64,000 bases of DNA. It comes from Podarcis raffonei (taxonomy: Eukaryota; Chordata; Lepidosauria; Squamata; Lacertidae). The stretch is from the NCBI RefSeq assembly GCF_027172205.1, contig NC_070615.1, positions 43,942,501 through 44,006,500 on the forward strand. The letters run 5' to 3'. The position numbers and the translations under genes are program-made. The notes under the pieces were generated by a model, which saw only the letters and a list, made by a program, of their open reading frames with translations, did no database searches and was not told the origin of the DNA. Below, piece after piece: positions 11,856 to 22,500 of this stretch (its first letter is position 1; the number at the start of each line of letters is the position of its first letter).

Positions 11856-14800
11856 TTTTCCATTTGAGCTACAAAAGAGCGAATGTTTCATTAAGGATTT
11901 CTATTGTGGAACAAGTGTGAAATTACTGTATTCATCCCTTTTTTTTAATTAAGGAAATCGTCCACAAAGGCCATACGGTCACCACAGAGACTTTCAACTT
12001 CCTGCTTATGGGGTGCATAAAAGACAAAGAGAATGGGTTTCGCTATGCCTTGCAGGTCTGTATGTTCCTTTCCTCTTTACAGCAGAGCAAACCAAGAAAG
12101 AGCTTCAAGCTTGCATTCACTCTGACCAGTTTTCTTACGCGATTGCTTCCTCTGGTTGTGATCCTTAAATTTCCATGTATCTTATAGAACTAAGGAGCTA
12201 TATACATCTTAGATTAATTTTATTGCTAAATTTGTATCCCAGCCTTCCTCCCAGAGGAACCCACGGCAGTAGACAGCAAAATGTTAAAGCCATACAATTT
12301 AAAATCAAATAAAAACCATATTTAAAACAATTCAACACCATCTCAAATTTTTTTGAAAGCATCATGCTAATGAGGCTGTGCTATCAGTTCTGAGTTGCTT
12401 TTTAAAAAGACAAGAGAAAATGTGTTCCTCTTTAGTTAATCACCATTATGTCATTTGCAGTTTCTTAGCATGATTGTTAAAACATTTGCCTTCAGAACAC
12501 AACATGTACCATGGAGGAGGTGGGCAGGAGATAGGATCCAGCCTGCAGACCTGATTCTGAACTACCCCCACAGGCTACTTTGTTTATTGCTCATAGTTTG
12601 TTTGGAGCTAAACAAACCGTGGGCCCCATTTCAGACATAACCCAATGCCAGGAATCATGGTCCATTTCTCCTGCATGCTGTGAGGGAGGAGCAACATGGA
12701 TGAGATTGGTGCTTTCACAGTATACACTGTTTTACGGTAATGTGCAAACTGAGCTACTAAGTGGCTTTGGGGACAACTGCTGTCTTCCAGTCTCCAATCC
12801 CAAGAAGCAAATATCTCTGAATACTGAGGCTTACTGCCAAGTGAACACATTTAGGATCAACTTGTCTGTTTCCCATTAGTGTTAAAACTGTAATTATATG
12901 GATCACCTGGGGTACATTTCTCTTTTCTCTGCCCTGACCTTTCTGTCCAAAAACAGGTTTGGCAGCAGATGCTTAAACTGAACTTAAAACCCGACAGTTA
13001 CAGCTACAACTTGATGCTCGGTGCTGCCAGAGACTGCGGCCTTGGTGACCCCCGTATAGCTTCCAATTTGTTGCTAGGAACTTTCAAGGAAAGCCCAGCT
13101 ATCCTGAGACTGGAAGCTGGTAAGCAACACCGGAAGGCGAAGGGTCGGCGAGGAAAGGAAATAGATGCTGGAGCTGCAATGCAGTTTGATGTGGAGATGT
13201 TGGAAAAATGTGTGTTCCCGGAGGAGGACAGAAAACCTGAGCAGGAAGTCTATAGCCAAAAAAGCAAAAGCAAAAATGACAATTGTGCAAAGGCAGAGAC
13301 TGGTGATATCTCTACTTTGCCAGATTCTGCTGCACCCAGGGATTTGGGGATCTCTGATAAAAAACAGATGGCTCCAGATGCGGCAGAAACAAACACTCTG
13401 TGTTTTTCCAAAGCTTCCTTCAACTTCCCCAACTTGTTGGACTCGCAGCCGCCCAACGAAAATGTGATCTCCTTAGGGACGGTGGCAACCCCCTCCGACA
13501 GACTGGCACTCATTGGGAACATGGAGGGTTTCTTAAAGAGAATGAAGGAAGATGGTGCCACATCCAGTATCAAAACTTTCACACTGCTAGCTGAGCTGGT
13601 GCAGCCCAACGGCCAGTCAGAGTCTTCCTTGTTGACGGCGATGGAGGAGCACAACGTGAAACCAGATATAACTTTTTTTAACACCTTGGTGAGGAAGAAG
13701 AGCAAAGGAGGAGATCTGGAAGGAGCAAAGGTAAGATCACGGACATATGAGTCTGTGTGGGTCAGGGATGGACGGTCTTCAGGCTTGCAGGAACTACTGT
13801 TTTTTTACCAGAACCTGATACATTTCCTGCCCACCCACGGGTGTAGGCCATAACCTTTTGGAGAACAGTGATGACTAAGAAGTACTTTGCATGCAAAAAG
13901 TCCCAGGATCAATCCCTAGCATTTCCAGGTAGGACTGGGACAGAACCTTGTCTGAAATCCGGTCAGTGTAGTAGCCAGTATTGAGCTTAATTGGCCAGTG
14001 GTCTGACTGAATGTAAGGCAGCTTCCAATGTTCAATTAGCTTCATCCGTGCACATTGCACCTCCTCCCAGCATGAACTTGAACAGGTAATCTGGACAGCT
14101 GTTGTCACATGCCTTTGTATATTACAGAGCCTGCTGCCCCTAGTGCTGAAGGAGGGACTTTCTCCCAATCTACAGACGTTTTGCAACTTGGCAATAGCCT
14201 GCCGCAAAAAAGAGGATGGACTGCAGCTACTCTCAGACATGAAGGTACAGAAAACTGAAGCTTTTCAAGCTGTTCTGCATGCGGCAGACCTGGTGGTTTT
14301 GATGGCTACATGTTCATGAGGAGTTCTGTTAACAGAAGGGGATCTTGTCTTTCAGGTGGCCATTGCAATCAGTTGTGTAGTGTGCAAATCCCCATCTCCC
14401 TGGCTTTGGGGGCAGTAATCTTGGTATACTGTGAAACTCCTAGATGTGTAAGGACTTCAGAATTACCTTTGTCTGACAGTTTGGGGCTGTGTTTTTCAGC
14501 GTTCTGGAATAAATCCCAATGTACAGATCTATGGTGCGCTTGTAACTGCAGCTGTGAAGAGACTGGACTACGCCTACCTCACAGAGATCCTCGCAGATAT
14601 GAGTAGAAACCGTGTTCCTCCCAATGAAGTTGTCCTACGCCAGCTGGAGTTTGCAGCCCAGTATCCTCCTAACTTTGATAGGGTGAGGTAACCTTTGGTT
14701 TTCTGCAGAAGCTGATTTATACTCCAAAGAGAAAATTAAGACCACATATTATATGCACAGTTCTTTCAACACCCTTGCAGTTCTGTGTCCTCTGCACATT

Positions 14801-16533
14801 TACCCAGATTGCGCCATCAGCCTTCTCCCAACATATTCCTTTCCAGATATTTGCAATCAAACTCTCATCAGCCCCAGCCAGCATAATTTAGTAGTCAGGG
14901 ATAATGGTTGGGCACCAGGTTGAGGAAGAAAAATGTATAGGATTGCTACGTGACCGCAAGTATACAGTATCTAAAGAAAGGCCATTATACCAGCATCTAC
15001 TTAATTGGATAAAGGGACGCGGGTGGCGCTGTGGGTAAAACCTCAGCGCCTAGGACTTGCCGATTGTCAGGGCGGCGGTTCGAATCCCCGTGGCGGGGTG
15101 CGCTCCCGTTGCTCGGTCCCAGCGCCTGCCAACCTAGCAGTTCGAAAGCACGCCCAGGTGCAAGTAAATAGGGACCGCTTGCTAGCGGGAAGGTAAATGG
15201 CGCTTCCGTGTGCTGCGCTGGCTCGCCAGATGCAGCTTGTCACGCTGGCCACGTGACCCGGAAGTGTCTTCGGACAGCGCTGGCCCCCGGCCTCTTAAGC
15301 GAGATGGGCGCGCAACCCCAGAGTCGGACACGACTGGCCTGTACGGGCAGGGGTACCTTTACCTTTTTACTTAATTGGATAAAGGTCTTCTCCATACAAG
15401 TTCTGAAGTGTGTCTTGCACCAATAGTATTAATTTGACAGCTGAAAATGTACTATGTACCCAGACCATGGGACAAGGTGAGAGGTTAGATGAGCTTATTT
15501 ATTGCATGTTTTAATTCAACACTGATACTGTGTGTTTTCTGCAGAAATGTTTATATACCTTTGGGTTGTATTCAGTGATATTCTTACGCATTGAAGTCTA
15601 TTGACATGACTTGTTCACTAATTTTAATGGGTATGGGCAACATTAGGTACAGCCTTCTAATTTGTTTAATGCTATGGATTTCTGCCATAGGGCTATTTGA
15701 TGAAATGTGAGAAATCCAATAGTTTCCAGTTTATCTGACCTGTGCTCTTTGAGAGACCACCAAACACAACTGGTAGCAGCCAGACCTGGTAACACTTCTA
15801 GATCCCATTGATTCCAGCAGAAGAGAGTTTAAGCACTTGCTTCCCTCAGCAGAAACTTTTTAATACCAGCACACTCCTCCACCCCTTCCAAATAAAAGCA
15901 GCAAAAAGATTATGTAAGCTCCTGACAAGTCTAAGAAGCAGTTTCTCACTTCTTAGAGTAGAACTAATCTTCTCTTGCTGTTAGGTAAAGGGGCCCCTGA
16001 CCATTAGGTCCAGTCGTGACCGACTCTGGGGTTGCGGTGCTCATCTTGCTTTATTGGCCAAGGGAGCCGGCGTTTGTCCGCAGACAGCTTCCGGGTCATG
16101 TGACCAGCATGGCTAATCCGCTTCTGGCGAACCAGAGCAGCGCACGGAAATGCCGTTTACCTTCCCACCGGAGCGGTACCTATTTATCTACTTGCACTCT
16201 GAGGTGCTTTCGAACTGCTAGGTTGGCAGGAGCAGGGACCGAGCAACGGGCGCTCACTCCGTCGCGGGGATTCGAACCACCAACCTTCTGATCGGCAAGT
16301 CCTAGAGTGTTAATTCTCTTCTCCTTTTCCTCTTGCAGTACAAAACAAAGGACTATTACCTGGAGAAAATTAATGGCTTTCGAGCCTACTACTTCCGCTG
16401 GCTGAAGTGGATGGAGGCAGAAGAAACACCACACCCTTGGGCAAAATACAGAACTCCTAAGCAGCCAGAAAACAAACATAATACAGAAGATGCTCAAAAC
16501 TACAGCAGCCAGAGGAGGGTGGTAGAAAAATAA
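7657..16533 (+). CDS. PTCD1: PTCD1, mitochondrial pentatricopeptide repeat protein 1 (complete)
   Basis: Coding exons: 7657-8127, 8770-8910, 10019-10237, 11954-12055, 12957-13730, 14128-14244, 14500-14682, 16339-16533; 2202 nt, 733 aa. Every internal junction falls between codons. The N-terminus ([15 protein letters not shown]..) is basic and hydrophobic with few acids, as expected for a mitochondrial presequence. An acidic linker follows, then the family signature [21 protein letters not shown]-type helical repeats occupy roughly residues 170-340 (e.g. [35 protein letters not shown]) and 545-665 (e.g. [19 protein letters not shown]). Between them is a low-conservation region of about 200 residues inside the large exon. 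The conserved tail contains KINGFRAYY and EETPHPW. Known role: matrix RNA-binding protein affecting mitochondrial leucine tRNA and 16S rRNA. The donor after the first coding exon is GTCATT, an unusually weak site. Length exceeds the mammalian protein (about 700 aa) mainly in the linker. Confidence 0.95.
9225..9345. mobile_element. Palindromic MITE of the TTGGACTCCAACTCCCATCA family
   Basis: Contains TTGTTGGACTCCAACTCCCA and the inverted ATGATGGGAGCTGGAGTCCA within about 80 bases. Further copies or fragments lie at about 24580, 26900, 29470, 55000, 57544, 60758 and 62860. This is the most numerous short palindrome in the window. Confidence 0.6.
10548..11400 (-). mobile_element. CR1 LINE 3' part, minus, in a PTCD1 intron
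   Basis: Starts with the 3'-end complement ATAGACTTGTAGAGCTGGAA. The minus frame 11291-11049 reads [20 protein letters not shown] and [20 protein letters not shown], the typical C-terminal reverse-transcriptase-ORF motifs of CR1. Antisense to PTCD1. It has a few breaks. Confidence 0.8.
11805..11853. repeat. (GA)n microsatellite in PTCD1 intron
   Basis: An almost perfect (AG)n run of about 48 bases after a short (TTA)n, 100 bases upstream of the exon at 11954. Confidence 0.9.
13870..14040 (-). mobile_element. tRNA-derived SINE, minus, PTCD1 intron
   Basis: B-box-like CCCAGGATCAATCCCTAGCA and the core CCGGTCAGTGTAGTAGCCAG...AATGTAAGGCAGCTTCC. Related copies: about 23325-23475 (plus), 42350-42485 (minus), 53630-53740 (plus), 56150-56440 (minus, itself interrupted by a LINE end), 62520-62705 (minus). 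Confidence 0.55.
15015..15368 (+). mobile_element. Full-length Sauria-type tRNA SINE with 16-bp target duplication
   Basis: tRNA-like head (GGGACGCGGGTGGCGCTGTG, B-box GGTTCGAATCCCCGTGG), central part with CCTAGCAGTTCGAAAGCACG, and a LINE-derived tail ending GGGGTACCTTTACC. The 16-bp ACTTAATTGGATAAAG flanks it at 14999-15014 and 15369-15384. In the last PTCD1 intron, sense orientation. It has a derived CpG-rich sequence compared with the copy at 799. Confidence 0.92.
15984..16306 (-). mobile_element. Sauria-type tRNA SINE, minus, near the last PTCD1 exon
   Basis: Minus-strand copy from tail (GGTAAAGGGGCCCCTGACCA) to the tRNA-like region (GGGATTCGAACCACCAACC). It ends 32 bases before the last PTCD1 exon, so the polypyrimidine tract there lies just outside it. 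Confidence 0.88.
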
Positions 16534-16856
16534 AACCAATGTTAATACTCCGTAGTTGTGTTGGAAAGTTCCTTTTGCCTTCAATTTGTGCCAGCATTCT
16601 TGTCCACATTGGCCTTAGAATTTTTTTTACAAAAAAAGGCAGTGAATATTGCTACTCAGACGCAAGCCCTGCTATGTTCAGTGGGATTTACTGCCAAGGA
16701 GGTTTTTATAGCAGTTGTGGGGAACCTTTAGCTCTTCAGATATCGAACTTCAACCGCCATCATCCCTGGCTAATAGTGGAATATTTGGAATGCCAAAGGT
16801 TTTCCCTTCCTGATTTATAGGGTTGCGACAAAAATGAAGACCTCATGAACTGCTGT

Positions 16857-16862
16857 AATAAA
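16857..16862 (+). terminator. PTCD1 polyadenylation signal AATAAA
   Basis: Canonical AATAAA 324 bases past the PTCD1 stop, followed within about 20-40 bases by T-rich and GT-containing sequence. It lies about 650 bases from the convergent BUD31 polyadenylation signal. Confidence 0.75.
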
Positions 16863-17512
16863 GTGTCCCTCTTGATAAAGTTTATTCTTTGTATTTTCTC
16901 CTCTTAATGAGACTTAGGGCTTTTCCCCTTTAGTTCCAGAAGGGTGCCCATCCCCCATATTTCATGCAAGTATGGAATTTTATATTGGATGCAAAATTTA
17001 GCTTCCTTAAGTTACCTTGGTTTTTATTATTAAAACACAAGTTTCTAGGGTGTGAGATTTTAAATATAAGCCTGAAGGCAAAGGCAATTCCTATAAAAGT
17101 CTTGGTGCACAGGTAAATGGAGAGCTTGAGTTTTATTGGGTATTTGAGAATGAGGGGGGATTGTACCTCCTCTTAACAAGCAGCAGTTTAGCAAACTTAC
17201 ACAGGTCTTTTGTCCCACTTTATTGCTAATTGGCAGGCCTCCTGGGGAAGTATAACATATTTAAAGCAACCCTTACTCCCGCTCCCACCCAATAAAAATA
17301 AGGTGATGTACATAGTTATTTATAATTTTTGCCCTTGTCTCCATGCATAAAAAATAAGCCCTCCATTGTTTCAGCTCTTTAGTGAATTGATGTATACTCT
17401 GAATTAACTCATGTCTCCCAATCCAATATTACTAAGCATAATTATTAAACAACTTTACCCCATGTTTCCAAATTATCCCTGGAAAAAGGAGGGTCCAGTT
17501 TCATTTATGTTC
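16863..17512. other. Intergenic gap between the convergent PTCD1 and BUD31 3' ends
   Basis: About 650 bases, AT-rich, with no ORF matching a known family and no repeat I can name. If the TTTATT at about 17218 (AATAAA on minus) is used as a distal BUD31 site, the two transcripts would come within a few hundred bases of each other. Confidence 0.5.
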
Positions 17513-17518
17513 TTTATT
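17513..17518 (-). terminator. BUD31 polyadenylation signal (AATAAA on minus)
   Basis: TTTATT on the plus strand 264 bases beyond the BUD31 stop. Another copy lies closer, at about 17594, and one further out at about 17218, so alternative 3' ends are possible. Confidence 0.6.
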
Positions 17519-17781
17519 ATGAAAACAAATTCATAAAGGTAACAGTAGCAGCACAGAATTAAACAAACCACCTGTTGAGGCAATAGGCAAGACTTTATTT
17601 TAAAATAGTTATACAAGACATTAACACTACAGCATTTACAATGCAGGTTGTTGGAGATCCACTCACCGCCGGGTCTTACGACAAACAAATTATGGTTCTT
17701 ATTAACAGTCATTGACGGTGAACCAGCCATTTAAGAACTCTTCAAAAGGGAAGGGTAACTTTAAAAAGGGAAAAGGGGATT

Positions 17782-20744
17782 TCATCCAGAGCAGCCTCTG
17801 CACCCGCAGTGAGTGCACTCAATTATTCTTCCCTGTAGAATGAAATCAGCATGTTAGTCACAGCAGGCCCCTGAGCACACAGTAGAGCAAGAAAAAAGGA
17901 AATTTTGCTGGTTATGAAAACTTAAGAGGATTGCAACAAATGAGAATAGATACACTGTTTCCTACTGACTTCCATATTACTTTTGCAGGGTGGAGCATTT
18001 ATTACAAGAATCAATTTTTTAAAAAGATAGGACTCTCTCAAAACTGCAAGGACAGTCTTATAACTTGCTTGTTTTTAAAAGACCCTTAAGATATCAGAGT
18101 GCTAGAAAAGCCAGGAAATGAGACTGCAAATCTTTTTGCAGCCTTTTTCTTTGATTTCCAGAAGTTCTAGAGTAATACGATGGGTGGTCAGTTTTGAAGC
18201 AACATTTTTGGTGGAACTGCAAGAGATGGTGGTTGTTGTTGATTATTATTAATTATTTGTTGAATTTATATACCGTCCTATACCTGGAGGTCTCAGGGAG
18301 GTTCACAGAAAAGATCAATGTAAAAAATTAATAATAATTCAATCAATCTGTATACCCATAGATCTCAGAGTGGTTCACAACATAACAGGATGAGTCCTAC
18401 TAAGTTGAATGGCAAACTATCCCCAAGGAGAAAGTTCAGAGACAGACAAGGTCTCTAGCAAGAGGAGTAACAAACACTTGCCTTTCATTTGGTTTTGATT
18501 TTCAGAAGTCACACTGCTACTTATTTGCATGAACTAGGTTGGGGGGGGATGCACAAAAAGGCAAAAGAAATGGGACACAGAAAGAACTGTTGTAATGACC
18601 CAGGGGGCTTGTTGAAAACAACATTCTTACCACTTCCAGCTTGCTTTTGGGCACTCTGCAGATGCAGTTGGTTCCAAAGTTGGTATCTCGGGTCTGGATG
18701 CAGCGCAAACAGCAGAGGTTTTCGTAACCTTGTTTCTTCCACTTTGCAATTAAGTTTTTGTCTGCATATCCTTCTTTAATGCAATACTCATACAGCTCTG
18801 TGCAGGAGGGAGAGAGAGGATGAGATAATTAGAATGCTCAGTAGTGGCAAACAAAAATTACTATCGTTCTGCCCGGACGCTGAGGTCCAGCACCGAGGGC
18901 CTTCTGGCGGTTCCCTCATTGCGAGAAGCAAAGCTACAGGGAACCAGGCAGAGGGCCTTTTCGGTGGTGGCGCCCGCCCTGTGGAACGCCCTCCCATCAG
19001 ATGTCAAAGCGATAAATAACTACCTGACATTCAGAAGACATCTTAAGGCAGCCCTGTTCAGGGAAGTTTTTAATCTGTGATATTTTAGTGTATTTTTGGT
19101 TTCTATGGAAGCCGCCCAGAGTGGCTGGGGAAACCCAGCCAGATGGGCGGCGTACAAATAAAAAATTATTATTATTATTATTATTACTATACCCCTTTGG
19201 CAGTATTTGCTCACACCTACATTCTAAAAAGGTTAGTATTTCTTTTTCCATTTGACAGACCAGCTCAAGCAGATTTCCCAGCCATACTGAACAAAGCATA
19301 TACATTTCCCCCTAAAAAATCAAAGACAGCTGTGTTACCTCTACTGATGGCTTTTCTCTTATAGAAGAGATCAAAAATGTAACGTGTTTTCTGGTGATGA
19401 ATTCTGAAGATAGGCCAGAGAGATTCTACTTTCCTCTTCCCTTCATGCGGTTCAGTCTCAGCTGAAGAAAAGTGGGAAGAAGGGCAGAAAACATGTTAAT
19501 TTTGCCAGCTAATTCAATTGTTCATTACGTCTCCATTATTTCATGTTGCTAAATACAAGGGGGGAAATCCTACAATATTCTGATTAATAGGATGTGAGAA
19601 TTCATTGGAGAATATATGCTATAGTTTTCTCATGTAGCTTTTTGCAAGCTGAACCAACAAATGTTTTCAGTCCTCACATTTAACATGCAGTATATAAAGG
19701 TGATTTGTACTCAGATCACTACCCATGCAGTAATTTTCTAAGTTCTTAGCCAGAACTGTTCCCATTCCAGATACCATTTTAACTGATGCAAGGTTAACAA
19801 AGATGAATCATCTCTGTGAACGTGAGTGGTGCCTTTTAAGTCCACAGTCCAATCTAGAACAGAATTCAAGAAATATAAAGTCTCTGTTTCTGCCTTTTGA
19901 TTTTTATTTTCAGTCGTAAGTGTAAAAAAAAAAATCTGTTCCTTTCAACTGGTCTTTTTTTTCCTTTTAAAAGGGAACTCCCAAAAGTAGATACAATTCC
20001 CAGGGTTTTACAAGCATTTCTGGTAAGCACAATTTCTTTGCCAAATTATATGTACAACACTGAGAAGACTAGGTGCTAACTAATAATTAGCATAAAAACT
20101 TCCAGCCTTGGCAGGTTTCTATTTGACACCTTGAAACTGCTGGCCTATGAGGCTTTGTAAATTCCACTTCTGACCTTCAATACTCTGGTCTTTCCCATCA
20201 AAAGCCTTATCCCCTTTTTCTTCTGTTTACTTAATTATTGGCTGAAAGACACTGAAAAGGCTTCTTCTGATATCCACCACTAAGCCAATAGCTGTTAAGT
20301 ATACCATAATTTAAAGTAAAAAAAACCCAAACAAACTACCTGTCCTCTTTTCAAAGCCATACAAAGAGAAGGAAATATGAAAAAAGGAAAGCAGTAAATA
20401 TGTCTTGCTTAAACTGCACAGTTCTTAGTCAAAACACCATTAATAACTGCAGAGTGCCAAATAAATGCACCTTATCTCAACACTATCTTTCTGAGATCTC
20501 TATTTTAACTGGAGATGTCATGGACTGCACTTGGGATCTGTGTACAAACCACCATAGGCTTCCTATACTGAATGTGCCAAAAAGGCCAGCTCATATACTG
20601 TTCTATTACACAATTCATGCTCACAGCCGAATTAGTACTCTGCTACTCACCTTCTCTCATTTTTTGATCTAGTTCATCTAAGGTTGGTTCAATCAATTCC
20701 CAGCCATCTGGGGGTGGTTTTCTACTCCTCTTCACCTTGGGCAT
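17782..20744 (-). CDS. BUD31: BUD31 (G10 homologue), spliceosome-associated protein (complete)
   Basis: Coding exons, in transcript order: 20744-20651, 19461-19339, 18797-18631, 17832-17782; 435 nt including the stop, giving 144 aa, the family's standard length. The first coding exon extends to 20769 with 25 bases of leader after an acceptor, so at least one non-coding exon lies upstream, presumably near 21.8-22.1 kb. The protein starts [20 protein letters not shown], continues through [20 protein letters not shown], and ends in the cysteine cluster [19 protein letters not shown] and [12 protein letters not shown], which binds zinc in the known structure. Known role: component of the activated (Bact/C) spliceosome, nuclear. 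Conservation with the mammalian protein is near total as I recall it. The third intron carries an L2-like LINE end inserted close to the exon at 18797. Confidence 0.97.
18860..19196 (+). mobile_element. L2-like LINE 3' end with (ATT)n tail in a BUD31 intron
   Basis: Encodes the C-terminal reverse-transcriptase-ORF signature ([27 protein letters not shown]) followed by a short 3' UTR (GCCCAGAGTGGCTGGGGAAA) and (ATT)n. The same segment recurs at 31.63, 35.85 (minus), 46.38, 49.6 and 50.03 kb. The family assignment to the L2/CR1 group is by motif recall, not search. The insertion starts within about 70 bases of the acceptor side of the BUD31 exon 18631-18797. Confidence 0.7.
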
Positions 20745-20944
20745 CTTGTCAGCACAGAGTGGGGGAAATCTGGAAAAAATAAGGGAGTAATAAAATTTGT
20801 ACCACTATAAATTAGAGCACTCTGGATAACATGTTCCTTTTACATATTTTTGAACCAGATGTCTGAATAGCCTAAGTTCTCCCCCATGGCATTAACAATC
20901 AATAGACACCCCCCCCCCAATTTCCCTTGGGTTATCTGAACATA

Positions 20945-21140
20945 TACTCTGTTTCTTTATTTGTTATTGTTTATTATTAAATTTATAAAAATATTGCCCT
21001 TCATCTGAAGATCACAGGGCACTTTATAAGAAAACAAAATACATAACATAACAACAACAATGCCCCCAGAAACATTTAAAAGGCCATAGATTGGCCTTTT
21101 AGCACCAGAGCAGGCCAACCTGGAAGGAGGCACCTATTGC
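20945..21140 (-). mobile_element. LINE or SINE 3' end fragment, minus
   Basis: Begins with TTATT-rich sequence followed by the repeat-end motif of the form TTGCCCTTCATCTGAAGATC. Comparable minus-strand ends occur at about 18240-18400, 23610-23720 and 29910-29990. The family is uncertain. Confidence 0.45.
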
Positions 21141-21200
21141 TTCATGCAGCCATGGGGAACATGCGGCTCTCTGGATGATGATGCTGGACGCCAACTCCCA

Positions 21201-21479
21201 GGGCCGGATTTACGTATATGCTAAACAAGCTTAGGGCCCCACTCTCTAGGGGGCCCCAAAAAAATTTGAAGGGAAAAAACCTGGATGTACATTTCCAAAA
21301 TATAAGCTAGAAAACAAATAAAATGGCTTTAGATACCTATTAGGTCCATAAATTACCATATAGCTTATATTCAACAAAAAAACAGCGACAATTTGTTGTT
21401 GACAAAGGACAGCTGGACATATAAAGGGCCCCATTACCTTCAGTCGCTTAGGGCCTCATCAAACCTAAATCCAGCCCTG
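21201..21479. mobile_element. Short hAT-like element upstream of BUD31
   Basis: Left end CAGGGCCGGATTTACG and right end AAATCCAGCCCTG are inverted-terminal-repeat related (CAGGGCYGGATTTA type). The interior is AT-rich with GGGGCC-rich subterminal blocks on both sides and no ORF, so it is a non-autonomous element. The superfamily (hAT or a related group) is inferred from the terminal sequence only. A weaker relative begins at about 43535. Confidence 0.55.
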
Positions 21480-21779
21480 CCAACCCTCCTCATCCCTACT
21501 GGCCACGGTGGCCGGAGCTTGTTAGAGTTGGGAATTCAGAAACACCCAGAGAGCAAGAGGTTCCCCAAGCCTGCTTTAATGGCTGCAGAGCAGGCAGAAA
21601 TCCAACAGGTGAAACCTTTGCCAGGTAGGATGCCCTCCTCATAAATTCCTGCCTGCCACACGCCACTGGAGGCCCTTAGCCAAAAAAACGTGCGCCGGCC
21701 AGAAAGAGAACTCGTCAAATGAAGGGCCTGCGACCCCCCACCCTCCCCTAGAGAGCCCCCAAAGGAAAAGCTCCTACGC

Positions 21780-22500
21780 TTCTGGAGACTGTTGTTTCTT
21801 CCGCCTCCTCGAAGCTCTCCGTCGCCTCGCGATGACGTCCCCAAGACGAGAAAGGCCCTTCCCTCGCGCTGCGTCACGATAAGGGGCTTCCCTCTGCGGC
21901 TGTCTTCGCTGACGCCTGTCTAGAAGTCACTCCACGGACGGCCGCCGGAGCCGCAGGGCGAGGCAGACGGACCGCACGAAGCCTCTCGGCGGACGCGGAG
22001 TGCGCTTTGTAATTCCGAGCTTTCCGTCAGGCGGCGCCGAGGACAACCGCCGCTTCCCGACGCCGGCATCCCGCCGGCCAGGCCCCCAAGGCAGCGCGTG
22101 TCCCGCCCGCTCTCTCGCGCACGAAACGTGTATCAGAGAGAGAGGAGGGGGGGGACCATAGACTTGAGGAGCGCAGGGCCGGCTCCACTTCCGCTTCCGG
22201 GTCGCGGCAAAAGCTCGGGGCGAAGTGAGGAGGGGGAGGAAAGAGTCGCTTGTAGCCGGAGCCGCCGCCATCGTCCTCGCTATGCCCAAAGGAGGTGAGC
22301 CCGGCCGGGAGGGGAGGCCCAGGGCCGGCGCGGCCTGTGGCCTGGCCCTGTGGGGTGAGGAGGAGGAGGGAGCGGGGAGCCCCCTGCCGGCTGGGTGGCG
22401 ACTTGGGGTCTCTTGTTCTCCCTTCCTGGGGACCCTCTGAGGGGTTTGAGCGTCTTGTTGTTAGCCGCCCTGAGCCCGGCTTCGGCTGGGGAGGGCGGGA
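21780..22500. promoter_or_regulatory. CpG-rich bidirectional promoter of BUD31 and PDAP1
   Basis: Dense CpG DNA between the first located BUD31 exon (to 20769, minus) and the PDAP1 start codon at 22282. ETS-like GGAAGTG/CACTTCC motifs occur near 22186-22196 and there is no TATA box. The PDAP1 leader includes the purine-rich stretch around 22220-22245. The untranslated BUD31 first exon should lie here, but I could not choose a donor with confidence. Confidence 0.7.
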
